A stretch of DNA of 64,000 nt from Maribellus comscasis. GTDB taxonomy: Bacteria; Bacteroidota; Bacteroidia; Bacteroidales; Prolixibacteraceae. Shown here piece after piece: positions 18,592 to 27,238 of this stretch (its first letter is position 1; each line of letters starts with the position of its first letter). Location of the stretch: positions 2,728,001 through 2,792,000 of the forward strand of contig NZ_CP046401.1 in assembly GCF_009762775.1 (NCBI RefSeq). The letters are read 5' to 3'. The notes beneath the pieces are model-generated. The model saw nothing but the letters and a program-made list of their open reading frames with translations, ran no database searches and was not told the origin of the DNA. A program made the translations under genes and the position numbers.

Positions 18592-19167
18592 CTATAATAT
18601 TTTTATGCTGTAAATGGAGACAGGTTCAACAAGATACTGTTGATTATCTTTTTGCTTCTGTATTTTTTTTGCTACCTCCATTCCTGAAAGTACCGTACCA
18701 AAAGCTGCAAATCCCTGTCCGTCGGGGTTTCTTTTGCCTCCAAAGTCTAACTCCGGCTGATCTCCAATACAAATTGAAAATTCCGTGGAAGCAGTTCCGG
18801 GTTCATAACGTGCCATTGATAATGTCCCGTTTAAATGTTTTAACCCTGTCATTTTTGTCGTTTCATGTTGAATAGACGGATACTTTGCTATTTTTTCATC
18901 ATCGAATAAACCACCCTGGACAACTTCTATTTTTACTGCGTTGTTGGGTTGATTATCCATACGTACCACCCGATAAAATACGGCATTGTTTAACGCTCCG
19001 GTTTTAACCAGATTTAGAAAGTTTTTTGCTGTAATTGGTGCATTTACAGTATCCAGTTCAGCAACAATGTTTCCCATTGAAGTCTTTATTCTAACTTGAG
19101 GAAGCGGTTGTCCAATCCCAATAAAAAAGGAAAAGCTCAATAACCAAAAAAGAATTATTATTCGCAT
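18592..19167 (-). CDS. Peptidyl-prolyl cis-trans isomerase, cyclophilin type
   Basis: The protein has a signal peptide followed by a cyclophilin domain. It should speed proline isomerisation during folding in the cell envelope. Motifs visible are the VRIKTSMGNIVAEL start of the domain, PITAKNFLNLV, FYRVVRMD, LNGTLSMAR and GFAAFGTVLSGMEV. I start it at Met 19167 (MRIIILFWLLSFSFF, 191 residues), because the upstream in-frame Met at 19203 adds 12 polar residues ahead of a clear signal peptide. It is transcribed convergently with susD. Confidence 0.9.
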   Translation of the reverse strand: MRIIILFWLLSFSFFIGIGQPLPQVRIKTSMGNIVAELDTVNAPITAKNFLNLVKTGALNNAVFYRVVRMDNQPNNAVKIEVVQGGLFDDEKIAKYPSIQHETTKMTGLKHLNGTLSMARYEPGTASTEFSICIGDQPELDFGGKRNPDGQGFAAFGTVLSGMEVAKKIQKQKDNQQYLVEPVSIYSIKIL

Positions 19168-19265
19168 TTCTGAGAATTTAGTGTGATATAAAGATAAACA
19201 CATAAAAGTGATATCATAAAAACAAAAATGTTTTATAAATTCACCATTTTACATAATTTAAACCC

Positions 19266-20570
19266 ATGAAAACAGTTCAGCTCTTTATATTTCTGTTTGT
19301 ATTTTCGGTTTGTGTAACTGCACAAACTACAGAACTTGAAAATTTTTTGAATTCACAATCTTCAATTCAAAGTGTAGAAAAAATTACCGGAAACAGTTTT
19401 TTTGAAGAGACTTTTAAAATTATGGTGAAGCAAGCTCTCGATCATTCTGACACTTCCAAAGGATTTTTTCTTCAACGTGTTTTTATTGCAGATAAGGGTA
19501 AAAATACTCCGGTTGTACTAATTACCGAGGGATATACGGCTAACTATGCGGCCAGTCCACGCTATTTAAATGAACTGAGCCCCATGTTAAACGCCAGTCA
19601 GATTTGTGTGGAACATCGCTATTTTGGTCAGTCGTGGCCCGATTCGGTGAACTGGAACTATTTGACTGTTAAAAACGCTGCTGCCGACCATCATTGTATT
19701 GTCGAGCTATTTCGGAAATATTATAGAAACAAATGGATAAACACCGGCATAAGTAAAGGTGGGCAAACAGCAGTTTATCACCGAACATACTATCCTGAAG
19801 ATGTAGATCTAACTGTTGCTTATGTGGCTCCGTTAAATTTTGCGGTAGAGGACAAACGGCATCAAAAATTTTTAAAAACAAAACCCGGTACAGCGGACCA
19901 ACGAAAAAGGATTGAAGATTTCCAAATTGCGGTGCTAAAGGCAAGAAAAGAGATTGTTCCTAAACTGGTTGAGTATTCCAAACAGAAAAATTTTACCTAT
20001 CGTATTCCGATTAATGAGGTTTTCGACTACTGGGTGCTGGAGTTTCCTTTTGCGCTCTGGCAATATGGAAGGCCACCAGACAATATTCCTGCTCTGGATG
20101 CCAAGCCGCGGGACTTTTATGACTACATGATGAACGTTTCCGAACCATCGTATTTCTCTGTTGAAGCAATGGATGGAATAAAGTCGTTTTATGTGCAGGC
20201 TGCCCGCGAACTCGGTTATTATGCTTATGATATCAAACCATTAAAAAGATATCTGATGATAAAGTCGGCAAAGCATTACCTTGAAAAAATCTTCCTTCCT
20301 TCCGGTTTAAAAATCAAGTATGAACGAAAAACAGCCCTGGAAGTAAAAAAATTTATTAAAACTACGGATAAAAATATCCTTTTTATTTACGGACAGTATG
20401 ATCCCTGGTTTGCATCTTCATTTCATATTCCTCAAAAAGAAAATCTTTTAAAAGTTGTTAATCCTGGCGGTAGTCATTCAAGCAGAATTCAAAATTTGCC
20501 GGAAAAACAACAAAAATTGGTACGAAATATGCTGGAAAAAAGCCTGGGCTTTCATATTGATATAAATTAA
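19266..20570 (+). CDS. Secreted serine peptidase, S37 (PS-10)-like
   Basis: This 434-residue secreted alpha/beta-hydrolase has a signal peptide ending near VCVTAQ. The nucleophile elbow is GISKGGQTAVYH (Ser at about residue 162), preceded by the VEHRYFGQSWP segment that resembles S28/S37 prolyl-type peptidases. The Asp is probably in YGQYDPWF and the His in NPGGSHSSRI near the C-terminus. These fit the S37 tripeptidyl aminopeptidase group common in Bacteroidota, so it probably trims peptides in the periplasm. The gene is intact and monocistronic. Confidence 0.85.
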   Translation: MKTVQLFIFLFVFSVCVTAQTTELENFLNSQSSIQSVEKITGNSFFEETFKIMVKQALDHSDTSKGFFLQRVFIADKGKNTPVVLITEGYTANYAASPRYLNELSPMLNASQICVEHRYFGQSWPDSVNWNYLTVKNAAADHHCIVELFRKYYRNKWINTGISKGGQTAVYHRTYYPEDVDLTVAYVAPLNFAVEDKRHQKFLKTKPGTADQRKRIEDFQIAVLKARKEIVPKLVEYSKQKNFTYRIPINEVFDYWVLEFPFALWQYGRPPDNIPALDAKPRDFYDYMMNVSEPSYFSVEAMDGIKSFYVQAARELGYYAYDIKPLKRYLMIKSAKHYLEKIFLPSGLKIKYERKTALEVKKFIKTTDKNILFIYGQYDPWFASSFHIPQKENLLKVVNPGGSHSSRIQNLPEKQQKLVRNMLEKSLGFHIDIN

Positions 20571-20636
20571 TTGGGAAAAGCTTCTGTTTTGTTGTTTAAG
20601 ATTGTAATTTTAGACTTCTAATTTGTGTACCTAACT

Positions 20637-22724
20637 ATGACCGGGAACAAACTGAAAAGGCGGGATTTCATCCAGATTTCAGGCACCGTAGCTCTTGGAA
20701 GTGCCTTTATTTTTCCATTTGAAAAGGTTTTGGCAAATGAAACCGATAAAAAAAAGGAAAAAGGGTTTAAACTTTCCCGACCTCGCTGGATAATATATGA
20801 AAACGGGAGTTACGATTTAATTTCTGAAGAAATAATTTTAAAAAACTGCAGACCTTCTATTAACGGGCAGGGAGTTATGCCAAGAAATGTTTTTCTCGGA
20901 GACTCTCCAAAAGGAAAAAGAATTGTGTATGAGTTACCCGAAGGTTTCCTGATGCTTGATTTAAAAACAAATAATGATTCTATCTCTATAGGTGCAGAAC
21001 TAAGCGGATTTTCGCGGGCTCCAAGATGGTTTCATCCAATTTCGCAAGCTGAAGTTTTTGGCGTAAACCGATTTTTTAAACAAGGTTACGGAACAGGAAA
21101 CGAATGCGGTGTTTTTCCTATTCCCCGACTCGAGGGTTTATCCGGAAATATTTTAACGAATGAAGCGACCTGGAGTCATGATAGTTATTTAAGTTTTGCA
21201 TTTCTGGGAAAAAATGAAACCATTGCTATTGGAAACATCGATCACTCACGTTTTTTGCATAGAAGCACAATATACAACCGTATTCATCAGAAAGGACTGG
21301 TAAACCAGATTATTGATGATGAAAAAATATTTTTTGAATCGGGAATGTTGCTTGAAGATATTAAAATTGATAATGAGTACATAAAGCTTCCTGAACTGTA
21401 TTTTTATACCGGCAACCGGGCATATGAAACGATGCTGGAATTGGCCTGGAAAATCAGTGAGGGAACAAATGCGCGCCAAAGTTCCATCACCAGTTATCAT
21501 TGGACCGGTAAAACAGGTGAAGCAAATTCATTCGAAAAAATACAAACAAAAATAGACTACCTGCACAATTTGGAACCTTCCATCCCGCTGCATTCTGTTA
21601 TTATCAACAAAGGGTACTGCAAAATTGGTGATTGGCTGGAGCCTAATGAAAACTGGCCGGGAGGCCTTGACAGAGCAGCCCGGGAAATTTTTAAAGATGG
21701 TTATCGGGCCGGAATCTGGATTGCTCCCTTTGTCGTAGCCGAAGACAGTAAACTTTTTAAACAACATCCGGACTGGACAATCAAAAATTACCAGGATAAG
21801 CCAATTCCCCATAGTATCGACGGAGAGGGAACATTTTATGCGCTTGACGGCAGTCATCCGGGATTTCAAAAATATCTAAGAAAAGTATTCGGGGAATTGA
21901 GAAAAAGCGGATACATTTTTTACGAAACGGCTTATATGGACTGGGGCTTAATTGATTCATGGGATATAAAAAGGGCAAAGCCAGGAAGAACATCTGTACA
22001 GGTATTCCACGATGTATTACAATTAATAAGAGAAGAAATCGGCATGGGTAGCATGTGGATGATGGACAGGACTCCGTATGGTGCGGCAATTGGATATGCT
22101 GACATCGTTAGAATCAATAAAACACTTCAAAGCCCTGAAGAATGGAACGATCCGGCCATTCAGAATATGATTAAAGAATCGTATTACTCTCATTATTTCA
22201 ATAATATTTTTTGGCAAAACAGCCCCGGTGAAATTTTTCTCTCCGATTCGGGTGGTAATTTATCAGAAAATGAAATTTTAAGCCTTGCATTGTGGCAGGG
22301 AATCTTAGGCGGAGCCATTGGAACAAACGAAGAATTAGACAAACTCGACAGCAAACAGCTACGATTCTTCCGGTTTTTAGAACCCAACAAACGACAGCAG
22401 AATGCGTATTTACCATTCTGGCCCGATGAAGATGAAATAAAAGTGGCTGTTAGGGTATATAAACAAAATCGAAGCTGGGGTGTGCTTTTTTTCAATGATA
22501 AAGATAGCTCAGTTGAACGAACTTTTAATATAGCCGATTTAATTGAAAAAGACGATACATTCGTTTATGGTTGGTATCCTGAAGTTCCAATTGCTTTTGG
22601 TCGGTTGGCGGAAATAAGAATTACTCTTAAACCACATCAGTCGAGATTATTCTATTTCTCTGAAAATAATGAATACCCACCGGGAGATTTGACTTTGGGA
22701 GGAAAAGAATCAGATGGATTGTAA
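20637..22724 (+). CDS. GH36-like glycoside hydrolase, exported
   Basis: The 695-residue protein has a Tat-type leader (KRRDFIQISGTVALGSAF) and a melibiase-like (beta/alpha)8 domain in its central part (about 300-560). Segments such as AGIWIAPFVVAEDSKLFKQHPDW, FYALDGSHPGFQKYL and YMDWG match the fold of GH36/GH27 alpha-galactosidases. The Asp in YMDWG and the later Asp in GYADIVRIN are candidate nucleophile and acid/base. A likely sugar-binding beta-domain precedes the barrel. I start it at ATG 20637; GTG 20625 is also in frame but adds only four residues. The exact substrate is uncertain. Confidence 0.82.
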   Translation: MTGNKLKRRDFIQISGTVALGSAFIFPFEKVLANETDKKKEKGFKLSRPRWIIYENGSYDLISEEIILKNCRPSINGQGVMPRNVFLGDSPKGKRIVYELPEGFLMLDLKTNNDSISIGAELSGFSRAPRWFHPISQAEVFGVNRFFKQGYGTGNECGVFPIPRLEGLSGNILTNEATWSHDSYLSFAFLGKNETIAIGNIDHSRFLHRSTIYNRIHQKGLVNQIIDDEKIFFESGMLLEDIKIDNEYIKLPELYFYTGNRAYETMLELAWKISEGTNARQSSITSYHWTGKTGEANSFEKIQTKIDYLHNLEPSIPLHSVIINKGYCKIGDWLEPNENWPGGLDRAAREIFKDGYRAGIWIAPFVVAEDSKLFKQHPDWTIKNYQDKPIPHSIDGEGTFYALDGSHPGFQKYLRKVFGELRKSGYIFYETAYMDWGLIDSWDIKRAKPGRTSVQVFHDVLQLIREEIGMGSMWMMDRTPYGAAIGYADIVRINKTLQSPEEWNDPAIQNMIKESYYSHYFNNIFWQNSPGEIFLSDSGGNLSENEILSLALWQGILGGAIGTNEELDKLDSKQLRFFRFLEPNKRQQNAYLPFWPDEDEIKVAVRVYKQNRSWGVLFFNDKDSSVERTFNIADLIEKDDTFVYGWYPEVPIAFGRLAEIRITLKPHQSRLFYFSENNEYPPGDLTLGGKESDGL

Positions 22725-22725
22725 T

Positions 22726-22755
22726 AAAAATGCCCCGTTTCCGAGGCATTTTTTA
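22726..22755. terminator. Bidirectional terminator between convergent genes
   Basis: The AAAAATGCC/GGCATTTTTT palindrome, with an inner CCG/CGA pairing, lies between the glycosidase and the oxidoreductase. T runs on both strands suit both directions. Confidence 0.8.
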
Positions 22756-22765
22756 ATATTATAAA

Positions 22766-24109
22766 TTATATATTTTCCGGAATTACATAAGGAGGGCGAT
22801 AATTTCTTTTCAGCAATTTATCAGCTTCTGCGTCATTTACAAATCGCTCAGAATCCGGGTCAAAAGTCAACACACGTCCTAAACGATAAGCGATATTGCC
22901 TAAATGCGCCAATCCTGAAGAAAGATGAGCTGTTTCAACCGGTCCGTTTAAAATGGTTTTATCATGGGCACGAACGGCTTCAATAAAGTTTGCAAAATGT
23001 CCGTCAGTACCACCGGCGCCTCTGTCATATTCAGATCCGGACATCGCTCCGTCGCTGCCTGATTTACCAGGTTCTCTTTTCTGACCTAAATATGTTTTAT
23101 AACTGTCGTATCCATCAACAACAAGAACACCTTTGTCGCCATAAAAAATATTTCCAACAGTAACTCCTTCTTCCGTGTTTGTACACCACGGACGAACTTC
23201 AAATTGAATAATTTTATCTTCTTCAGGATAATGATAAACTGAAGTGAGAACTTCCGGTACTTCTTTTGCATCATCCCAGAGGAATTTACCGCCCATTGAA
23301 GTTATCTTTGTTGGCAAACCAACATCCAGTCCCCACATACACAAATCAGTTTCATGGATTCCCTGATTACCTACATCCCCATTTCCGTATTCGAACGTCC
23401 AGTGCCAGTTATAGTGAACTAAATTTCTTGTGAAAGGTCTTTTCATTGCCGGACCAGTCCAAAGATCATAATCAATTCCATCCGGAACCGGTTCAAAACC
23501 TGCATCGCCAATACTTGGACGCCAACGAAAAACCAATCCACGCGCCATATATACGCGACCAATGTATCCGTCTCTTAACAAACCAATAGCCTCGTTAACA
23601 GCCGGCGAACTGCGCAACTGAACACCATGCTGAACAATACGATCGTATTTTTCAGCAGCCTCCACCATTTTACGGCCTTCCCAAATGTTGTGTGAACCGG
23701 GTTTTTCAACATAAGCATCTTTTCCCGCCTGGCACGCCCAGATTACAGCAAGCGAGTGCCAGTGATTTGGAGTAGCAATACTAATTACATCAATGTCTTT
23801 GTTATCCATGATACGACGAAGATCCTGTTCCAATGCGACATCTTTGTTGTATTTATCCTTGAAATCTTTTTGTCGTTGTTTCAAAAGATTCATATCCGGA
23901 TCGCAAAGTGTTGTTACTTCTACATTATCCTGAACCATAAAGCCCTGGATGTGACTTTTCCCACGACCATTAATACCCAAAACGGCTGCATTAATTCGGT
24001 CATTTGCACCAAAAGCCTCAGCCGGAATGATACTTGGCACAGCCAATGCTGCGGCAGCAGTAGTTGCTGAATCTTTTATAAACTTTCTCCTGGATTGATT
24101 TGAACTCAT
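22766..24109 (-). CDS. Gfo/Idh/MocA family oxidoreductase, Tat-exported
   Basis: The 447-residue protein has a twin-arginine leader (QSRRKFIKDSATTAAAALAVPSIIP), a Rossmann domain (INAAVLGINGRGKSHIQGF, then ISIATPNHWHSLAVIWACQAGKDAYVEKPG) and a C-terminal substrate domain. EKPG is the family lysine motif. Secreted members of this family oxidise or rearrange sugars in the periplasm, often with tightly bound NAD(P). It is convergent with the GH36-like gene and may act on its product. The substrate is not known. Confidence 0.92.
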   Translation of the reverse strand: MSSNQSRRKFIKDSATTAAAALAVPSIIPAEAFGANDRINAAVLGINGRGKSHIQGFMVQDNVEVTTLCDPDMNLLKQRQKDFKDKYNKDVALEQDLRRIMDNKDIDVISIATPNHWHSLAVIWACQAGKDAYVEKPGSHNIWEGRKMVEAAEKYDRIVQHGVQLRSSPAVNEAIGLLRDGYIGRVYMARGLVFRWRPSIGDAGFEPVPDGIDYDLWTGPAMKRPFTRNLVHYNWHWTFEYGNGDVGNQGIHETDLCMWGLDVGLPTKITSMGGKFLWDDAKEVPEVLTSVYHYPEEDKIIQFEVRPWCTNTEEGVTVGNIFYGDKGVLVVDGYDSYKTYLGQKREPGKSGSDGAMSGSEYDRGAGGTDGHFANFIEAVRAHDKTILNGPVETAHLSSGLAHLGNIAYRLGRVLTFDPDSERFVNDAEADKLLKRNYRPPYVIPENI

Positions 24110-24222
24110 AACATATTAGATTTAGTGTTTATATCAAAAATTTAAATTTCGTAAAAAAAATCGGGAATTGAAGTATTTTAGAAAAAATTGTTTTTTATGT
24201 ATTAAATATTCTGAATTGAATT

Positions 24223-24253
24223 TTTGCAGATTCCATAAAAGCTATTATATTTG
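24223..24253 (+). promoter_or_regulatory. Bacteroidota-type promoter for tRNA-fMet
   Basis: TTTG (24223-24226) and TATATTTG (24246-24253), 19 bp apart, match the -33/-7 consensus of this phylum. They end 40 bp before the mature tRNA 5' end. Confidence 0.8.
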
Positions 24254-24293
24254 CAACCCGTTACGAGGAAATTTCATTGAAATAAAGATATAT

Positions 24294-24369
24294 TGCGGGG
24301 TGGAGCAGTTGGCAGCTCGTTGGGCTCATAACCCAAAGGTCGTAGGTTCAAGTCCTGCCCCCGCTACCA
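24294..24369 (+). tRNA. Initiator tRNA-fMet (CAT)
   Basis: This 76-nt cloverleaf has the hallmarks of an initiator tRNA: an unpaired first acceptor position (T1 against T72), three G-C pairs at the base of the anticodon stem (TTGGG-CTCATAA-CCCAA), and an A11-T24 pair in the D stem. CCA is encoded. Its 3' end forms the left attachment site of element 1, and the coding part is intact. Confidence 0.96.
24355..24367 (+). repeat. attL of element 1
   Basis: CTGCCCCCGCTAC at the 3' end of tRNA-fMet is repeated exactly at 43361-43373. The CA completing the encoded CCA lies outside the repeat, on the element side. Confidence 0.9.
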
Positions 24370-24384
24370 ATACAATCATATAAA

Positions 24385-24419
24385 AGTCTGACAGTTAGAA
24401 TACTATCAGGCTTTTTTTA
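24385..24419 (+). terminator. Terminator after tRNA-fMet, inside element 1
   Basis: An imperfect stem (AGTCTGACAG with CTATCAGGCT) is followed by seven T residues. It lies just inside the element and may replace the tRNA's own terminator, which was displaced to 43378-43403. Confidence 0.7.
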
Positions 24420-24426
24420 TTTAATT

Positions 24427-24444
24427 GGGACACATATAGGACAC
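24427..24444. promoter_or_regulatory. Probable integrase arm-type sites at the left end
   Basis: Two GGACAC hexamers (24428-24433 and 24439-24444) are 11 bp apart within GGGACACATATAGGACAC. A near match lies close to the right end at 43213-43230. This symmetric placement inside both ends is typical of arm-type binding sites of tyrosine recombinases. Confidence 0.55.
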
Positions 24445-24516
24445 CATAAGACTTTTGCCCAAAAAATATAGTTGTTTTTGAATCCGAAACCAAGAAAGAA
24501 ATATCCGAGAAATTGG

Positions 24517-24891
24517 TTAACTTTCCTCTTGAGTATTACTTTCATCAAATAATTTGATAATACTCTTAGCTGTTTGGATAGTATATTGAATTTCAAATGG
24601 TTTGATATTCTTCGCATAACGATAGTCCATTTGATTTCTCTTTTTTAAAAGCTGTTCTAACTTTTTTCCCGCCTTTTGTTTTGAAATATCTGGAGATCTA
24701 AGTAATTGGTTGTAGACCTCTTGATGAACACTAAATCCTTCATTTATAATATTCAGTTGATCTTTAATATAACCAAATGCTCCATAATATGCTCTATTAA
24801 CGAGAGACCGATAATGAGCTTCCGTATTTCCATTGCTAATTTCTTCAGCAATAGTAATAAAATCTCGAGGATTAAAGCGCATAAGGTTCAA
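24517..24891 (-). CDS. HEPN-domain protein, putative RNase or toxin
   Basis: This 124-residue all-helical protein has the AHYRSLVNRAYYGAFGYIKD segment typical of HEPN domains of the UPF0332/MNT-partner type. A downstream RNQMDY (85-90) stands where the family has the Rx4-6H catalytic motif; here a Tyr takes the place of His, as in many non-canonical members. It is the last of three overlapping genes (overlap 20 nt with the 161-residue gene). HEPN proteins act as RNases or toxins in many defence and toxin-antitoxin systems. The role here is inferred from the family and from position at the element's cargo end. Confidence 0.7.
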   Translation of the reverse strand: MNLMRFNPRDFITIAEEISNGNTEAHYRSLVNRAYYGAFGYIKDQLNIINEGFSVHQEVYNQLLRSPDISKQKAGKKLEQLLKKRNQMDYRYAKNIKPFEIQYTIQTAKSIIKLFDESNTQEES

Positions 24892-25357
24892 TAGAGATAT
24901 TAATTTTATCTATCAATTCAGTTCCCAAATCAGCTAAAATATCAATGAAGTCTTCAGAAAGCTTATCGCTTTCTTCCCATTCCATATTAGAAAAAACATT
25001 AATAAACAACGTCTTCCAATTAGGGGCTTCTGAGAATAGTTCCAGCTCTAATAAAAACTTATTATGAATATTTTTTTTAAAATACCCATGGAAAATTGGC
25101 AGATATTCGATTAACAGCGCATTTTCGATTAGAAAATCTATTTCATTATAGTTAGATGCAAACCTGAACAAATCACTAAGATATTCCTTCAATTGGATTC
25201 GTTGTAATACAATAGAATACCCATTTTCGACAAGAAAACTTTTAGACTTTAGTGAGGGCGAGTCAAGTTTCTCAGCAATAGGTTCTATGCATTCTGTTAT
25301 AACAGAATTTGAACATATATTATCGTACCAATTAAATATATTTTCACTGCTCATCAA
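24872..25357 (-). CDS. Unknown protein in the HEPN/TIGR04255 operon
   Basis: This 161-residue, acidic, mostly helical protein has no signal or membrane segment. It overlaps the upstream TIGR04255-like gene by 14 nt and the downstream HEPN gene by 20 nt, so the three are almost certainly co-translated. I recognise no family. Its position between a HEPN protein and a TIGR04255 protein suggests a regulator, antitoxin or adaptor of that set. Confidence 0.7.
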   Translation of the reverse strand: MMSSENIFNWYDNICSNSVITECIEPIAEKLDSPSLKSKSFLVENGYSIVLQRIQLKEYLSDLFRFASNYNEIDFLIENALLIEYLPIFHGYFKKNIHNKFLLELELFSEAPNWKTLFINVFSNMEWEESDKLSEDFIDILADLGTELIDKINISIEPYAL

Positions 25358-26072
25358 ATTTCTGTTTACTATGATTGGTTAAACTTTTTGAAAAGGTTTC
25401 TCTCACTACACTATGTGCATTTGAGACCCATCCCATTACATCATTGGGAACTTTCTCAATCCTCAACACGTAATATTGAAACAGAACAGGAGCCACGTAT
25501 CCGGGTTCTTGTTTTATTGTCTGAAGTTTCAAAGCTAATACTTCTTCATTTGGAACAATGCTATTTTCAACACGCAAATCAACTGAACTTGTATTATTAT
25601 CAACATTTTCAGGTAACACTGGGTAATAGTTAAAATGCTCCTTTATTTTACCCAAATTATGATCTCCTACATCAATTTTATTAATCGTCCGAAAACCTAC
25701 TTTCTCAATGTCGACTTCCGGCATAATCTCTTTAAAAAAGCTATAAGCAATTTTTATAGTATTATAGAATGACTCCCAGCCATGATAAGGTGGCAACTTA
25801 TTTACAGTAAAAAGTCTATCTGAAAGCTGAACGAGTGTACTTCCATCATTGCTCTTGTACTGATAAATATTTTCATTTCCTCCCAATAGTCTTAAAGATT
25901 TTTTGTTTAATTCAATATTTACTGCAGAGTTTTGTCCAACTTTTGGTAAGACTGTCTTTATTTTATCATAAAACAATATCGGTACTATTGGCTGCCAGTC
26001 TTTTGAGTTAAAAAACAATTCAAAAACAACTTCAACTAAAGGTGGATTTTTATATTGTTTTCCGGGTTCCAT
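25344..26072 (-). CDS. TIGR04255-like protein
   Basis: This 242-residue protein opens with PPLVEVVFELFF and later has VEKVGFRTINKIDV, the two landmarks of the sporadically distributed TIGR04255 family, which has no known biochemical activity. It is the first gene of a three-gene overlapping operon with an unknown protein and a HEPN protein. A second protein of the same family type is in element 2 at 57174-57932. Family members often sit in mobile or defence contexts, which fits here; that role is inference. Confidence 0.75.
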   Translation of the reverse strand: MEPGKQYKNPPLVEVVFELFFNSKDWQPIVPILFYDKIKTVLPKVGQNSAVNIELNKKSLRLLGGNENIYQYKSNDGSTLVQLSDRLFTVNKLPPYHGWESFYNTIKIAYSFFKEIMPEVDIEKVGFRTINKIDVGDHNLGKIKEHFNYYPVLPENVDNNTSSVDLRVENSIVPNEEVLALKLQTIKQEPGYVAPVLFQYYVLRIEKVPNDVMGWVSNAHSVVRETFSKSLTNHSKQKFDEQ

Positions 26073-26561
26073 TTTATTAAATTACTTTTTTCTAACAAAT
26101 CTAATATAAAATAAAAGATCATTTCATCAAATAAATTTGAAATTTCCATTTTGAAATTAAAAATAAACTCTGGAAATATTCATCAAATATTAACTTTATT
26201 TTCCACAAAAATACGATAAATTTACGAGACAGGGTTAAGATATAAGCTGATTAAATTAATCTTGTAACACGAAATTAAATATTAACAAACAAAAAACAGT
26301 TTTCTAATTCGCTACCTCGGTGATGAGTTTTGTAATCTATCTTAGGCGTGAATGTCAAATAATCAATTTGAATTATTTTTAGATTTTCATTTTATGAAAA
26401 AAGGATAAAAAGGGCCAACCCTGGGGGTAACCCTTTTAATTTGTCTCGGCAAAAGCCAATATTTAAACGGGGTAACAGTATTTTATAAAATATTTGAAAT
26501 CCAATCCTGAATTTGGGTCCAGTTTTCAATTACCCAACCAATCAAAACGACATATTGGAAT
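26073..26561. other. Gene-free stretch with one hairpin
   Basis: This is 489 bp of A/T-rich DNA with no convincing ORF on either strand. It holds the terminator at 26407-26438. The part nearer 26072 probably contains the promoter of the TIGR04255/HEPN operon, but no clear promoter motif was identified. Confidence 0.5.
26407..26438 (-). terminator. Leftward terminator
   Basis: The AAAAGGG/CCCTTTT palindrome, with an inner GGTTACCCCCAGGGTT segment, ends in T5 on the minus strand. It lies downstream of the leftward gene at 26562-26924. Confidence 0.6.
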
Positions 26562-26924
26562 TTATTTGATACTTACAGCGTTCGCTTGAAAGGATTTCAA
26601 TACTTTATAAACTAAATCGTTTGCTTCTGAGAACACATTTCTCTGTAATTTGGGAATAATAAAAATACAAGAAACATCGATACTTATTTGATAAGGTTCG
26701 TTTTTATTCTCAACAGAGAAAGAAAAGTCATGGTGAGTAAGTTGTAAATTTTTAGAAAGTTGGTTTATAATATTTTCCTCCAACTCCTTTTTATTTGCCA
26801 ACTGACTACCCGTTAAACCAATAATAAAAATTTTAACTCTGATGTAAATTTCAAGTTCGAAAGGTGGATTCCCGCCATTTATGCATGAAGAAACCTTTAT
26901 TTGCTCTAAATTTGCAGTTTTCAT
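26562..26924 (-). CDS. Hypothetical protein of element 1
   Basis: A 120-residue protein with alternating hydrophobic strands (YIRVKIFIIGLTG, ISIDVSCIFIIPKL), probably a small alpha/beta or beta-rich soluble protein. No family recognised. It is the last of a leftward set of small genes and is followed by a hairpin terminator. Confidence 0.55.
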   Translation of the reverse strand: MKTANLEQIKVSSCINGGNPPFELEIYIRVKIFIIGLTGSQLANKKELEENIINQLSKNLQLTHHDFSFSVENKNEPYQISIDVSCIFIIPKLQRNVFSEANDLVYKVLKSFQANAVSIK

Positions 26925-27014
26925 AGTTGATTTATTTCTATTATTTATTTTAGAATTAGAGGAAGGTTATCTGAAGCCCTTGTTCTTGGATACTAAAAGT
27001 TATTTAACAGCATC

Positions 27015-27218
27015 TTAAACTTCTCTATCAATCATTTCATAACCATTTTCTTTTAATACTCTGACAATGTCAAGCTTCCATTTAATTCTTAATGCTTTCT
27101 TGCTAAAATGAATATCCATTGTATTCCCCTGGTTTTTTGGAACTACATAAACAATTTTGTCCATATTAATCACTAACGGTTCTCCGTTTTCAGCTTCTGC
27201 AGTCATAAATTTAGCCAT
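27015..27218 (-). CDS. Hypothetical small protein
   Basis: A 67-residue protein (MAKFMTAEAENGEPLVINMDKIVYV...) with the strand-turn pattern of small Bacteroidota proteins that carry an FI...NG...IN.D.I motif. It is of unknown function. It lies 20 bp after the 27239-27721 gene and is probably co-transcribed with it. Confidence 0.55.
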   Translation of the reverse strand: MAKFMTAEAENGEPLVINMDKIVYVVPKNQGNTMDIHFSKKALRIKWKLDIVRVLKENGYEMIDREV

Positions 27219-27238
27219 TGGTTTAAATTTTATTGTTA

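Noticed and set aside
24168..24383. 71-codon ORF on the plus strand
   Set aside because: It contains the tRNA-fMet gene and its promoter.
27015..27218. Antitoxin of a classical toxin-antitoxin pair
   Set aside because: Neither this protein nor its neighbours show a known toxin or antitoxin fold, and the adjacent genes encode membrane proteins.
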